Shown one piece after another: positions 9,042-17,451 of a DNA stretch of 64,000 nt. Source of the DNA: Bryobacterales bacterium F-183 (lineage in GTDB: Bacteria > Acidobacteriota > Terriglobia > Bryobacterales > Bryobacteraceae); the NCBI GenBank assembly GCA_016865505.2, contig AP025252.1, positions 3,596,001 to 3,660,000 on the forward strand. Direction: 5' to 3'. Positions within the stretch are counted from its first letter, which is position 1, and each line of letters starts with the position of its first letter. The notes below the pieces were generated by a model. It saw nothing but the letters and a program-made list of their open reading frames with translations, was not told the DNA's origin and did not search any database. Position numbers and translations under genes: made by a program.

Positions 9042-9866
9042 ATGAGCTTCGTTACGACAAAAGACAACGTCGAGATTTTCTACAAGGACTGGGGCACAGG
9101 CCAGCCAATCGTGTTCCATCACGGATGGCCGCTCAGTTCCGACGATTGGGATGCACAGATGTTGTTCTTTCTCCAGCATGGCTTCCGCGTCGTCGCCATC
9201 GACCGCCGCGGACATGGCCGTTCCAGCCAGGTCTCAGAAGGCCATGACATGGACCATTACGCTGCCGACGCAGCCGCCGTCGTCCAGCATTTAGATCTGC
9301 GCGATGCCATCCACATCGGACATTCCACCGGCGGAGGCGAAGCCGCACGTTACGTCGCCCAGCATGGCCAGGGCCGCGTGGCAAAGCTTGTCCTGGTAGC
9401 GGCCGTACCGCCGTTGATGGTCAAGACCCCCAATAACCCCGGCGGTCTCGACCTCTCGGTGTTCGACGGATTTCGCGGGGCTTTGGCCGCAGACCGTGCC
9501 CAGTTCTTCCGCGACGTCCCCTCGGGACCCTTCTACGGCTTCAACCGTCCCGGCAACCAGCCGATTCAAGGTGTGATCGACAACTGGTGGCGCCAAGGCA
9601 TGATGGGCAGCGCCAAGGCGCACTACGAAGGTATCAAGGCCTTTTCGGAAACCGACCAGACCCAGGACCTTCAATCCATCGATGTGCCCACCCTGGTACT
9701 CTCGGGTGACGACGACCAGATCGTGCCCTACAAGAACGGCGCGGAACTCCAGGCCAAGCTGCTGAAGAACGCGACCCTCAAGATTTACCCCGGCTTCGGC
9801 CACGGCATGCTCACGATCAATGCCGGCGTCCTGAACGCCGACATCCTGGAATTCATCCGCAGCTAA
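9042..9866 (+). CDS. Alpha/beta-hydrolase, cofactor-free haloperoxidase/arylesterase type
   Basis: 274 residues, cytoplasmic. Sequence features are the HHGWPLSSDDW oxyanion region, nucleophile GHSTGGGE (Ser95), acid in SGDDDQIVP and catalytic His in GFGHGM. These match the non-haem chloroperoxidase group, whose members hydrolyse esters and can perhydrolyse acids to halogenating peracids. Length is exactly typical. It stands alone; a stem-loop follows at 9875-9901. The 143-bp gap upstream holds a purine-rich GGAAAGGG Shine-Dalgarno, spaced somewhat long, and otherwise nothing I recognise. Confidence 0.9.
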   Translation: MSFVTTKDNVEIFYKDWGTGQPIVFHHGWPLSSDDWDAQMLFFLQHGFRVVAIDRRGHGRSSQVSEGHDMDHYAADAAAVVQHLDLRDAIHIGHSTGGGEAARYVAQHGQGRVAKLVLVAAVPPLMVKTPNNPGGLDLSVFDGFRGALAADRAQFFRDVPSGPFYGFNRPGNQPIQGVIDNWWRQGMMGSAKAHYEGIKAFSETDQTQDLQSIDVPTLVLSGDDDQIVPYKNGAELQAKLLKNATLKIYPGFGHGMLTINAGVLNADILEFIRS

Positions 9867-9874
9867 AGGAAAAA

Positions 9875-9901
9875 GGGCTCCCGGCCCAAAGCGGGGAGCC
9901 C
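9875..9901 (-). terminator. Rho-independent terminator of the bufferin/sigma operon
   Basis: Perfect 8-bp stem GGGCTCCC/GGGAGCCC with an 11-nt loop. Read on the minus strand the stem is followed by TTTTT, so it terminates the minus-strand operon. On the plus strand no T-run follows, but the hairpin also lies just past the convergent hydrolase gene and may protect its 3' end. Confidence 0.75.
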
Positions 9902-10630
9902 CTAAAGACCTACCTGTACGCGCTCGTTCCGCCACCACAACAAAGCGCTACCCAATACCAGCGGAATCACCACCACGCCGCCATGCCAAACCAGCAAATG
10001 GGTAGCCTGCAACTCGTTACAGGCAATCTGCAAAGCCGCAGCGCCGACTAGCCCAGCCATCGCGCCCAAGCTACCGCCAAACGTCGCCGTCGCCAGTGAC
10101 CGTCCACGCCGCACCATCCCCCAGAACAAAACAGAAGACACGCTGGCCATAATCAGGCCGGCAGTCAAACAAGGCCATCCGTGATCCACAAAGTCCGGCC
10201 GCCGTCCCCAAGGAAAGCACACCGCCGCGATTGCCAGAAAACCAGCCACCAGAATCACCAACGCCAGCAACGGTGAAATCTGATGCAAACTCCCCGGCGA
10301 CATCTGCCACGCGATTGAGAACGACACCAGCGCTGCCCCGCCAACCAGAATCGCCACCATCGCCGCGATCTGCAGGGCCGTCATCTGCCGTACCCCCGCC
10401 GTACCTGCCAGTCCGGAAAAAGGCGCGGAAAACACCGCAAAAGCCAACAAATACTGCATGGCAAGTACATTCGGCGATGCCTGCGGCGTCACCGGCTGCA
10501 GCGACGTTTTCAGCTTCGCCTGCACGGACGCGACAACCGCTGGATTCGCCGCGACGCCGTCCACCCGGCGCGCGAACTCACGATCCAGTTGTGCGTCCAC
10601 CCCGTCTTGCCTCTTCTTTAGCTCATCCAT
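9902..10630 (-). CDS. NrsF-like (DUF1109-type) membrane anti-sigma factor
   Basis: 242 residues. A soluble N-terminus (about 55 residues, with a helical region reading EFARRVDGV) is followed by six predicted TM helices. The last part holds a Cys and His arrangement (IACNELQATHLLVWH) recalling NrsF, the negative regulator of sigma-F in Caulobacter. The start overlaps the ECF sigma gene by 8 bp, the usual arrangement of a sigma/anti-sigma pair. Assignment rests on topology, the Cys/His segment and context; overall similarity to NrsF could not be tested. Confidence 0.65.
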   Translation of the reverse strand: MDELKKRQDGVDAQLDREFARRVDGVAANPAVVASVQAKLKTSLQPVTPQASPNVLAMQYLLAFAVFSAPFSGLAGTAGVRQMTALQIAAMVAILVGGAALVSFSIAWQMSPGSLHQISPLLALVILVAGFLAIAAVCFPWGRRPDFVDHGWPCLTAGLIMASVSSVLFWGMVRRGRSLATATFGGSLGAMAGLVGAAALQIACNELQATHLLVWHGGVVVIPLVLGSALLWWRNERVQVGL

Positions 10631-11246
10631 TCGGCATTCCCTTCGAGCGACCTTTGCCCAGCACGAGCCGCAACTTTTCGTACGCCCGATGCACTTTCTG
10701 CTTCACAGCGCCTACCGTAGAAGATGTCGCCCGAGCCACTTCCTCCACACTCATTTCGGTGACTTTTAACATCACAATCACCTCCCGCTGGCTCTCTGGC
10801 AGGCTCTCGAGCATCCGGTCGAACTCTGCAAGATCCGGCTGCTCGCCCCCGTCACTCCCGCTGCTCCCGCGATCCGGAAGACTCGGCACCAGCACCTCAT
10901 GTGCAGACCTCCGCCGCCTTCGCCGGTAGCTATCCACCCGCGCATGCCGCGCAATCGCAAAAATCCATGGTAGGACGGGTTGTGGTGCTCGATACGTGTG
11001 CCGCGCCTTATGCACGCGGATCCAGCACTCCTGCAGCAAATCCTCAGTATCTGCCCGCGGCAAGGCAAAGGCGCTCAAAAAACGCATCAGCGGACCCGAC
11101 AGTTGCGACACCAACTCGTCCACCGCCGCAGGATCGCCCTGCTGATAGCGCACCATCAACGCCGGCAAAGCCTCTTCCCACGCGCCGCGCCCAGCAGGCA
11201 CACCGCTCCCCAACTCCCCGCCCGGTACTGTACGCGGTGCCACCAC
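10623..11246 (-). CDS. ECF RNA polymerase sigma factor linked to the bufferin operon
   Basis: 207 residues. Region 2 is seen in the DTEDLLQECWIRVHKAR and PWIFAIARHARVDSYRR segments, and region 4 in LPESQREVIVMLKVTEMSVEEVA followed by VGAVKQKVHRAYEKLR. The start codon is uncertain (GTG at 11246, alternatives at 11243 or an internal ATG near MVRYQQGD). It lies 33 bp downstream of the DoxX gene in the same orientation and overlaps the anti-sigma gene, so it appears co-transcribed with the bufferin genes, allowing positive autoregulation. Confidence 0.93.
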   Translation of the reverse strand: MVAPRTVPGGELGSGVPAGRGAWEEALPALMVRYQQGDPAAVDELVSQLSGPLMRFLSAFALPRADTEDLLQECWIRVHKARHTYRAPQPVLPWIFAIARHARVDSYRRRRRRSAHEVLVPSLPDRGSSGSDGGEQPDLAEFDRMLESLPESQREVIVMLKVTEMSVEEVARATSSTVGAVKQKVHRAYEKLRLVLGKGRSKGMPNG

Positions 11247-11279
11247 CAGTAGCTTACTTCGAACGCCGCCGCGTTCCGG

Positions 11280-11753
11280 TTACGGTTGTTCGGAAGTTTT
11301 TTTGCGTGACGCGATCCATCGATCCAAAGAAAGCGATCCCGCGCCAAACACCAGCGACATCAGCGATGTCCAAAGAAACGGAAACGGCGCTGCCTGCACA
11401 AACTTGTCCGGCTCCCGCAGTGCCGACGACACAGCCTCCCAATCAGCGGTGATGTACGCGACGATCATGTTCACCGACAGCATCAACCCAATCGGCCGCG
11501 CCGCCAGTCCCAGAATCAGCAGGATGCCGCCCACCAGTTCCAGCCCGGCGACAAAGTGCGCATTCAACCCCGGGAAGGGAATTCCCAACGTCGTAAAGAA
11601 CCCCGTCACCTTTTCGATGTTGTTCACCTTGCCCCATCCGGTCTCCACAAACTGCCAGCCCCAGTACAGCCGCACCAGCTGCAGAAATGGCGACTGCAAC
11701 CGGTCCGCCACCGCATTCAGAATCGTCAACGCCTTCTCAATCAAGCTCTTCAT
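11280..11753 (-). CDS. DoxX-family membrane protein of the bufferin operon
   Basis: 157 residues with four predicted TM helices. Recognisable DoxX features are LVRLYWGWQFVETGWGKV, the GLELVGGILLILGLAARP helix and a short loop facing outwards. The ATG at 11753 forms an ATGA overlap with the stop of the DUF2063 gene, so the longer in-frame extension upstream is rejected. DoxX proteins commonly accompany DUF692/DUF2063 gene sets, where a redox or export-related role has been suggested; the function here is inferred from context. Confidence 0.88.
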   Translation of the reverse strand: MKSLIEKALTILNAVADRLQSPFLQLVRLYWGWQFVETGWGKVNNIEKVTGFFTTLGIPFPGLNAHFVAGLELVGGILLILGLAARPIGLMLSVNMIVAYITADWEAVSSALREPDKFVQAAPFPFLWTSLMSLVFGAGSLSLDRWIASRKKTSEQP

Positions 11754-12541
11754 CGGCCAGTCCTTTTCGTGTTCGTACGCCCCGTCAACCATCCCAGTCG
11801 CGACCAGTTCGCAAACCACTGCTCGATCAACCCCGCTATCTCCCCGGCATCCCGCCGGGACCCGGCAAACCCTTCATCGATTGCCGCAGCGATACTCCGC
11901 CCCTGCCGCAACCCCTCCAGGATCCGGAACTCTTCTCGCTCCAGCCGCCGGTAGTACACACTGCCGTCCACGCGATGCACAGCGACATACAATTCCTGCC
12001 GCCGCACACGTCCAACCTTGCGATCTGCCCCGCCGTCATCCACGCGTACCCGCAACGCATCCACCGCATAGTGCAACGCCAGCAGCGTCACGTAAGGCTG
12101 CAGCCCGGCGCGCAAATCCTGTAAGCGCTCAGGGTCCAGCAAAGGCTCCGCGGCTCCATCGAACGCCTCGATGTGTGCCCATTCCAGGCGCGCCATATCC
12201 AGCGCCAACTCCGCTCGAGGACCCAGCAATTCCGGCTTCGCCTCCAGCCAGCACACCAGTTGGGACCCCAAGTCGCGCAACGTAAACGACCTCGACGGGC
12301 ACTCGCGCAAGTACGCATCGGTCAACCGCACGAACCTTCGTTTCCCCACCACCGCGCGCAACCCGGGAAAGTCCTCAGCCAACGCATCGCGCAGCCGGAA
12401 CCAATAACTTCGTTGGTAAATCTCCAACCGCTCTGCCGCCGTCAGCCGTGCGCTAGGCCGAATCAGCTTCGCCGCCCCGCTCTCCCCGCTCATCAGCGAC
12501 GCCGCAATCACCCGCTGAAACTCCAGCAGCCTCACCGGCAA
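11750..12541 (-). CDS. bufC: DUF2063 protein, putative RiPP-recognition partner (BufC type)
   Basis: 263 residues. The N-terminus (LLEFQRVIAAS, then RLEIYQRSYWFRLRDALAEDFPGLRAVVG) is the DUF2063 'putative DNA-binding' helical domain, and the C-terminal part is a winged-helix-like region that in HvfC/BufC relatives recognises the precursor peptide and hands it to the DUF692 enzyme. It overlaps the DUF692 gene by 10 bp and the DoxX gene by 4 bp, the canonical order for bufferin clusters. Despite the domain name, a modification-partner role is better supported than DNA binding. Confidence 0.9.
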   Translation of the reverse strand: MPVRLLEFQRVIAASLMSGESGAAKLIRPSARLTAAERLEIYQRSYWFRLRDALAEDFPGLRAVVGKRRFVRLTDAYLRECPSRSFTLRDLGSQLVCWLEAKPELLGPRAELALDMARLEWAHIEAFDGAAEPLLDPERLQDLRAGLQPYVTLLALHYAVDALRVRVDDGGADRKVGRVRRQELYVAVHRVDGSVYYRRLEREEFRILEGLRQGRSIAAAIDEGFAGSRRDAGEIAGLIEQWFANWSRLGWLTGRTNTKRTGR

Positions 12542-13365
12542 GCCACCGCAGGCAGGTACTGTGCGGCCTTCATCGCCTCATGCTGTAGCTCATCAAAGGA
12601 AGGAATCTGATCGTCCCACTCAAGCAGCGTAGGCGTCGCGCCACACCGCTCAATCGCCCTCTCGTACAGCGCCCACACCGGCTCTACGACGGGATGATCG
12701 TGCGTATCCAGAATGTACTTCTCAAACTTCGAATGCCCGGCCAGATGGATCTGCATCACGCGCTCTGCCGGAACCGCGTCCAGATACTCCACCGCATCGA
12801 ACCCATGGTTCTGCGACGACACGTAGATGTTGTTCACATCGAGCAACACGCCACAGTCAGCACGCTCCACAACCTCGTTCAGAAACTCCCACTCCGTCAT
12901 CTCCGACACGTGGAACTCCGCATAGCTCGAAACGTTCTCCACCGCCACAGGAACCTCCAGGTAATCCTGCGCTTGGCGAACCTTTTGAGCCGTCCACTTC
13001 GCCGCTTCAAACGTATAGGGCATCGGCAACAGATCGTGCGTATATCGCCCGTCCACGCTACCCCAACACAAGTGATCCGTAACCCACGGCGTACCCGTAC
13101 GCCGAACCAGACTCTTCAGCCGCTTCAGATGATCCCGGTTCAGCTTCTCCGCAGACCCCAGGTACATTGAAACGCCATGCTGCACCACCTGGTACTGCTC
13201 CAGGATCTGGTCCAGTACCTGCAATGGACGCCCGCCGTCCACCATGTAGTTTTCGGAAATGATCTCGAACCAACTCACCACCGGCCGCTCGGCAAGGATG
13301 TGCCCGATATGCGGCAATCGCAGTCCGACACCAATACCGTACTCCTGGTTCTTTGCGGATCTCAT
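12532..13365 (-). CDS. bufB: DUF692 multinuclear non-haem iron oxidative enzyme (MNIO, BufB type)
   Basis: 277 residues, TIM-barrel DUF692 family (relatives MbnB, HvfB, BufB). Typical segments are IGVGLRLPHIGHIL, WFEIISENYM, QHGVSMYLGS, TDHLCWGS, VAVENVSSYAEF, GVLLDVNNIYVSSQNHGFDA, MQIHLAGHS and DTHDHPVVEPVW; their His, Glu, Asp and Asn residues form the iron site. Family members oxidise Cys residues of ribosomal precursor peptides, to oxazolone/thioamide in methanobactin and to thiooxazole in bufferins. The Cys-rich precursor gene lies 80 bp upstream, separated by a strong stem-loop. The exact product cannot be read from sequence. Confidence 0.94.
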   Translation of the reverse strand: MRSAKNQEYGIGVGLRLPHIGHILAERPVVSWFEIISENYMVDGGRPLQVLDQILEQYQVVQHGVSMYLGSAEKLNRDHLKRLKSLVRRTGTPWVTDHLCWGSVDGRYTHDLLPMPYTFEAAKWTAQKVRQAQDYLEVPVAVENVSSYAEFHVSEMTEWEFLNEVVERADCGVLLDVNNIYVSSQNHGFDAVEYLDAVPAERVMQIHLAGHSKFEKYILDTHDHPVVEPVWALYERAIERCGATPTLLEWDDQIPSFDELQHEAMKAAQYLPAVACR

Positions 13366-13385
13366 AAGCGGGGCAAGTCCAAATG

Positions 13386-13425
13386 GGCGGGGAGCAGGAT
13401 GGATGGAGAGACATTGCTCCCCGCC
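13386..13425 (-). promoter_or_regulatory. Strong stem-loop between precursor and MNIO genes
   Basis: Perfect 11-bp inverted repeat GGCGGGGAGCA/TGCTCCCCGCC around an 18-nt loop, placed between the stop of the precursor gene and the start of bufB. There is no T-run on either strand, so it is not a classical terminator. A 3'-end stabiliser or attenuator that keeps the small precursor mRNA in excess over the enzyme mRNA is the likely role. Confidence 0.6.
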
Positions 13426-13445
13426 GCAAGAAGGCAGTCGCTACG

Positions 13446-13730
13446 TTACTTCGACTTCGGCTTCGAGCCGTCGGTCGCGCAGGCACCCTTCCCCTTGCAC
13501 TCGTTCTTACCGAACTCTTTCTTCGACCCGCCGCCTTGCCCCTTGCAGGAGTTCAGACCCTTGCAAGCATGCTTTTCGATCTCTTTCTTCGTGTCTTCGG
13601 CCGCAGCCATTCCCAACGAGAGAACCTGGCTCGACGGACTTCCAGCCGTTTGAGCCGCCCGCGCTGCGGTACCGCCCACCAACCCTGCAATCGCGGCCGT
13701 CACCGCAAGCGAATGCTTCGAAAACTTCAT
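13446..13730 (-). CDS. bufA: Bufferin-type RiPP precursor, Cys-rich, Sec-exported
   Basis: 94 residues. A Sec signal peptide (residues 1 to about 25, cleavage near ARA/AQ) is followed by a core with four cysteines at 56, 62, 78 and 84, arranged as two CKG-containing pairs (CKGLNSCKGQGG and CKGKGACATDG). The 5-15-5 spacing and repeated Cys-Lys-Gly are characteristic of BufA2-like bufferin precursors, which are modified by a DUF692 enzyme, exported and bind copper or other metals in the periplasm. The gene has a good Shine-Dalgarno (AAGGAG, 13741-13746) and heads the operon bufA-bufB-bufC-doxX-sigma-anti-sigma. Which cysteines are modified is unknown. Confidence 0.85.
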   Translation of the reverse strand: MKFSKHSLAVTAAIAGLVGGTAARAAQTAGSPSSQVLSLGMAAAEDTKKEIEKHACKGLNSCKGQGGGSKKEFGKNECKGKGACATDGSKPKSK

Positions 13731-13809
13731 GTCTGTCTATCTCCTTAACGAAGTGTGTGGATTCGCGCTGCAAAGGCCTCGACATCGGCAGCGTCCATAC
13801 GCAACCTTC

Positions 13810-13836
13810 TTCGCCGCCCGACTCGCCGCGAGTTAC
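13810..13836 (-). promoter_or_regulatory. Candidate ECF-type promoter of the bufferin operon
   Basis: Read on the minus strand, GTAACT (13836-13831) and CGAA (13813-13810) are separated by 17 nt. This resembles the Caulobacter sigma-F promoter as I remember it (GTAACC, about 16 nt, CGAA). It would start transcription about 70 nt before bufA and fit autoregulation by the operon's own ECF sigma. One element in a GC-rich gap is weak evidence. Confidence 0.35.
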
Positions 13837-13893
13837 GGTGCGCACCAAAAATTCTTTGGTCCGTGTTCTCCCCAGAACGCGCTATTCACCGGT

Positions 13894-16800
13894 ATGGACT
13901 CCCTGCGCCGCCATCTCTCTGTCTCTCTGCTCCTCGCCACCGTCGCCGCGGCCGCCCAGCAGCTAGACCTGGACTCGATCCGCCCGGATTCCACCGTCGA
14001 AGTCGTCAGCCGCTCCGTCCGCCTCACCGGACAGACCTCGCCAGGCGCCCGCCGTATGCGCTGGCAGTCATCCCCCGCAGGCCGAGGTGGCACCATCGAC
14101 CTTCAGCAGCACTCCTCCCGCTGGTCCACGGACCCCATCTCCCTCGCCCCCGGCGCGAACGAAATCGCCATCACCACCTGGGACGCCAAGGGCCGTTCCA
14201 CCCAGCAGGGAATCCACCTCTTCCGGACCTCCGCTGATCCGCTCCCCGATAGCTCCGGCCTCGCCGACATCGGTGGCCGCGCCGCCGTCCCCTATCAGAT
14301 CTACGGCAACATCGGCGTACTCGACGGCTGCATTGAGACCTCCGTCAGCCACCTGCGCGACGCCGCAAACAAGCGGCCGCTGCCCGAAGCCTTCGTCAAT
14401 CCCCTCACCGGCCAGCGCTGGACCAACAACACCATCCCGTACACCCTCGACGCCAGCCTCACGCAAGCGATGCGCGACCTCTTCGCCCGCGCCATCGCCC
14501 ATTGGGAAAGCAAGACCTCCATCCGCTTCGTCGTCCGCGGCGCACAAGCCAACTTCCTCCGCGTCATCCGTACGGAAAATCCCATCAACACCGCCGGCGG
14601 CATCGGCATGATCGGCGGCGAACAAACCATGCGCCTCCGTGAGGACGCCTCCCTCGCCATCCACATCCACGAAATCGGCCACACCGTCGGCCTCTATCAC
14701 GAACAGAACCGCGCCGATCGCGACCGCTACGTCGCCCTCGACTACTCCAAGGTCCGCAAGGACGAGTTCCGCCAGATCGACGCGTTTGCCTCGCCCACCC
14801 CCATCGGCACCTACGACCTCCAGTCCGTCATGCACTATGAGAAGACCTTCGTAACCCGCTACGGCGACCGCATCATGGACTCCATCCCTCCGGGCCTCGA
14901 ACTCTTCAGCGACGACGGACTCTCCCCCAACGACATCGATGCCGTCGCCCGCATCTACAATCAGCCCGTCACCAAAACCACCGTGGGAACTAATCCCCCG
15001 GGCCTCACCCTCATCGTCGACGGTGAGACCGTCACCACTCCCGTCAGCTATGACTGGGCGGCCGGTACCCAACACACCATCGAAGCGCCGGAAACGCAGG
15101 GCAGCGGCGCAACCATCCATCGCTTCGCCCGCTGGAGCAACGACGGTCCTCGCGTGCAAACCATCACCATCGCCCCCGCGACCAGTGCCGCCCGGCTCAC
15201 CAGCTATGTCGCCAATCTCGTACCGCACTGCCGCATCATGCTACGTCCAGCTGCGGACCCCTCGCTCGGCTACTTCACTATCACGCCCTTCGCCGCCGAC
15301 AGCTACTACCCCTGCGACAGCGAGGTCACTCTGCAAGCCTTCCCCGCAGAAGGCGTCAAGTTCCTGGACTGGACCGCTGCCGTCGGACAAACCAACCCTC
15401 GTACCTTCCGCGTTGTCCAAGCGCGCAACATCCAGCCCAACTTCACTCGCGGCCAGACCATCACCTTCCGCACCAATCCCCCCGGCCTGCTCGTCCGCGT
15501 CAACAACGCCAACTTCTTCACACCCCGCTCCTTCGCCGCCCAACCCGGCAGTACCTTCAACGTCGATGCCCCAACCCAGCAGCAAGGCACCCTGCAGTAC
15601 CGCTTCGCCAGCTGGAGCCAAGGTGGCACACAAGCCCAAACCATCCGCATCACCGGTACCGATTCCCTGGACCACACCCTCACGTACTCTCGCCGCTACT
15701 ACGTCAGTTCCCGCGTGATCCCCACCGGCGGAGGCACCGTCGCCCAAGCGCCTGCCTCTACCGACGGCTTCTACGATGCCGGAACTAGCGTCGAGTTCCG
15801 CGCCACCGCCGCCACCGGCAGGACCTTCCGCGGCTGGAGTGAGGACCTTCGCGGTAACGCCAACCCCGTCGCTACAGTACGTGCCGACGAGCAGCGCTAC
15901 ACAGAAGCCAACTTCCGAACCCTCGAATCTCCAACCATCACAGGCTTCAACCCGGAACGCGTCACCGCAGGTAGCCTGCCGCCCATCCTCTTCATCGCAG
16001 GCACTGGTTTCAATGAGGTGCTCACCCAGGTCTTCGTCAACGGCCAGCGTCGCGACATCACCGTCGCGGACTTCAACAACCTCTATCTCACCCTGCGCCC
16101 CGAAGACCTCAGAACGCCGGGCAACCTTGCCATCCGCGTCACGACAACAGGCACCACAGAAGTCGCTGCCGGAACTCGCAGCCTGCCCATCGTCGCCGCC
16201 CCCGCCGGCTGTACGTACACTCTGGCCGCCACCCAGTTGGAAGCCGCGACCTCCGCCTTCCAAACCCTCGAAACCAGCTTGACCACCGCTGCCGGATGCC
16301 CCTGGTACCCGGTCAGCCAATCCTCCTGGATCACCACCGCCGGCAACACCAGCGGCACAGGCGACGGCACCGTCCTCGTCTGGCTCCAGCCCAACCCCAC
16401 ATCAGAACCTCGTACCGGACAGGTCACGGTCGCAGGCCAAACCATCGACATCACCCAACCCGGCGCTCCGTGCGACTTCAGCTTCACCCTGTCACCAGCC
16501 GTACTTCCGCTCGACGGCGGACCCGCCACCCTCCGCATCCGTACCACCAACGGCGGCGGTTGCGCCTGGAACCTCGCCGGCCTCCTCCCGGACTGGCTGC
16601 AAGTGGAAGGCGAAGCGGCAGGCACCGGCAATGGTGACGCCCGCCTCATCGCGACCCCCAACACAGCCGTACCCCGCGAAGCCGTACTCACCCTTGGCCG
16701 CTCCGCGTTCAGCATCCGCCAGGCCGGTACCCCGGGCTCTATCCTCAACGAAGCCAGCGGCCTTTCCGTACTCGCCCCCGGCGCGAGGTTCACCCTCGAC

Positions 16801-17355
16801 CTCGATACACTCAACGGCTCCGCTGCCAAAGCCGAATCCGGTACCACCTGGCCCTCCACCCTTGGCGGTCTTCGAGTGCTCTTCGGTGACATTCCCGCCC
16901 GCTTGTTCTCGGTCACCTCCACGCAGATCATCGGCCAGGTCCCCTACGCGACCCCCACCGGCGACGTCGCCGTCACCATCGTTCGCGATGCCTCGGGCGA
17001 AACCGTACTCACTCGCACCGTCACCATTCGCGACACCGCACCCGCCGTCTACACCGCCACCGCGAGCGGGGACCTGCTCACCGTCACCATCACCGGCGCA
17101 GGCATCGCCGCCCCAACAATCAACGATGGCGAACCCGCCCCCGCGGACCCCGTAGCCTCACCCGCCGCCACCTTCACCGCAACCATCAACGGAATCCCCG
17201 CGACACTAGAGTCCGCCACCATGCTCCCCGGCGAGGTCGGCCTCGCCGAACTCAAGATCCGCATCCCCGCCAACGCCGGCACCGGAGACAGGACCTTGAT
17301 CCTCAAAGCACCTTCCGGTCCTGACGCAAGCCCGGTGCCGGTAACCACTCGCTAA
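13894..17355 (+). CDS. Secreted astacin-type metalloprotease with BACON and TIGR03437 C-terminal domains
   Basis: 1153 residues. Signal peptide 1 to about 22. The protease domain (about 170-370) carries the zinc motif HEIGHTVGLYHE with His259, His263, His269 and a Met-turn SVMHYE (Met313, Tyr315), diagnostic of M12A astacins. It is followed by repeated beta-rich segments each with a TNPPGL-like motif, an IPT/TIG-like domain (near 690-770), two BACON-like domains (near 775-960, each ending in an ITQPG or IRQAG strand) and a TIGR03437 Solibacter-type C-terminal region. The start at 13894 gives a proper signal peptide; the longer upstream frame is rejected. Likely an exported adhesive or degradative protease. 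Confidence 0.92.
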   Translation: MDSLRRHLSVSLLLATVAAAAQQLDLDSIRPDSTVEVVSRSVRLTGQTSPGARRMRWQSSPAGRGGTIDLQQHSSRWSTDPISLAPGANEIAITTWDAKGRSTQQGIHLFRTSADPLPDSSGLADIGGRAAVPYQIYGNIGVLDGCIETSVSHLRDAANKRPLPEAFVNPLTGQRWTNNTIPYTLDASLTQAMRDLFARAIAHWESKTSIRFVVRGAQANFLRVIRTENPINTAGGIGMIGGEQTMRLREDASLAIHIHEIGHTVGLYHEQNRADRDRYVALDYSKVRKDEFRQIDAFASPTPIGTYDLQSVMHYEKTFVTRYGDRIMDSIPPGLELFSDDGLSPNDIDAVARIYNQPVTKTTVGTNPPGLTLIVDGETVTTPVSYDWAAGTQHTIEAPETQGSGATIHRFARWSNDGPRVQTITIAPATSAARLTSYVANLVPHCRIMLRPAADPSLGYFTITPFAADSYYPCDSEVTLQAFPAEGVKFLDWTAAVGQTNPRTFRVVQARNIQPNFTRGQTITFRTNPPGLLVRVNNANFFTPRSFAAQPGSTFNVDAPTQQQGTLQYRFASWSQGGTQAQTIRITGTDSLDHTLTYSRRYYVSSRVIPTGGGTVAQAPASTDGFYDAGTSVEFRATAATGRTFRGWSEDLRGNANPVATVRADEQRYTEANFRTLESPTITGFNPERVTAGSLPPILFIAGTGFNEVLTQVFVNGQRRDITVADFNNLYLTLRPEDLRTPGNLAIRVTTTGTTEVAAGTRSLPIVAAPAGCTYTLAATQLEAATSAFQTLETSLTTAAGCPWYPVSQSSWITTAGNTSGTGDGTVLVWLQPNPTSEPRTGQVTVAGQTIDITQPGAPCDFSFTLSPAVLPLDGGPATLRIRTTNGGGCAWNLAGLLPDWLQVEGEAAGTGNGDARLIATPNTAVPREAVLTLGRSAFSIRQAGTPGSILNEASGLSVLAPGARFTLDLDTLNGSAAKAESGTTWPSTLGGLRVLFGDIPARLFSVTSTQIIGQVPYATPTGDVAVTIVRDASGETVLTRTVTIRDTAPAVYTATASGDLLTVTITGAGIAAPTINDGEPAPADPVASPAATFTATINGIPATLESATMLPGEVGLAELKIRIPANAGTGDRTLILKAPSGPDASPVPVTTR

Positions 17356-17451
17356 ATACAAATCTGCAAAAAATTCTTCTTCTCCTTGTCGGAACCGCGA
17401 CCAAACTGTCGCACTACAGGAGCAACCCACTCCCCAAGGAGAAGCAGAAAA

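Noticed and set aside
11280-11819. Longer start for the DoxX protein
   Set aside because: The extra 22 codons overlap the DUF2063 gene end, and the ATGA junction at 11750-11753 gives a better start.
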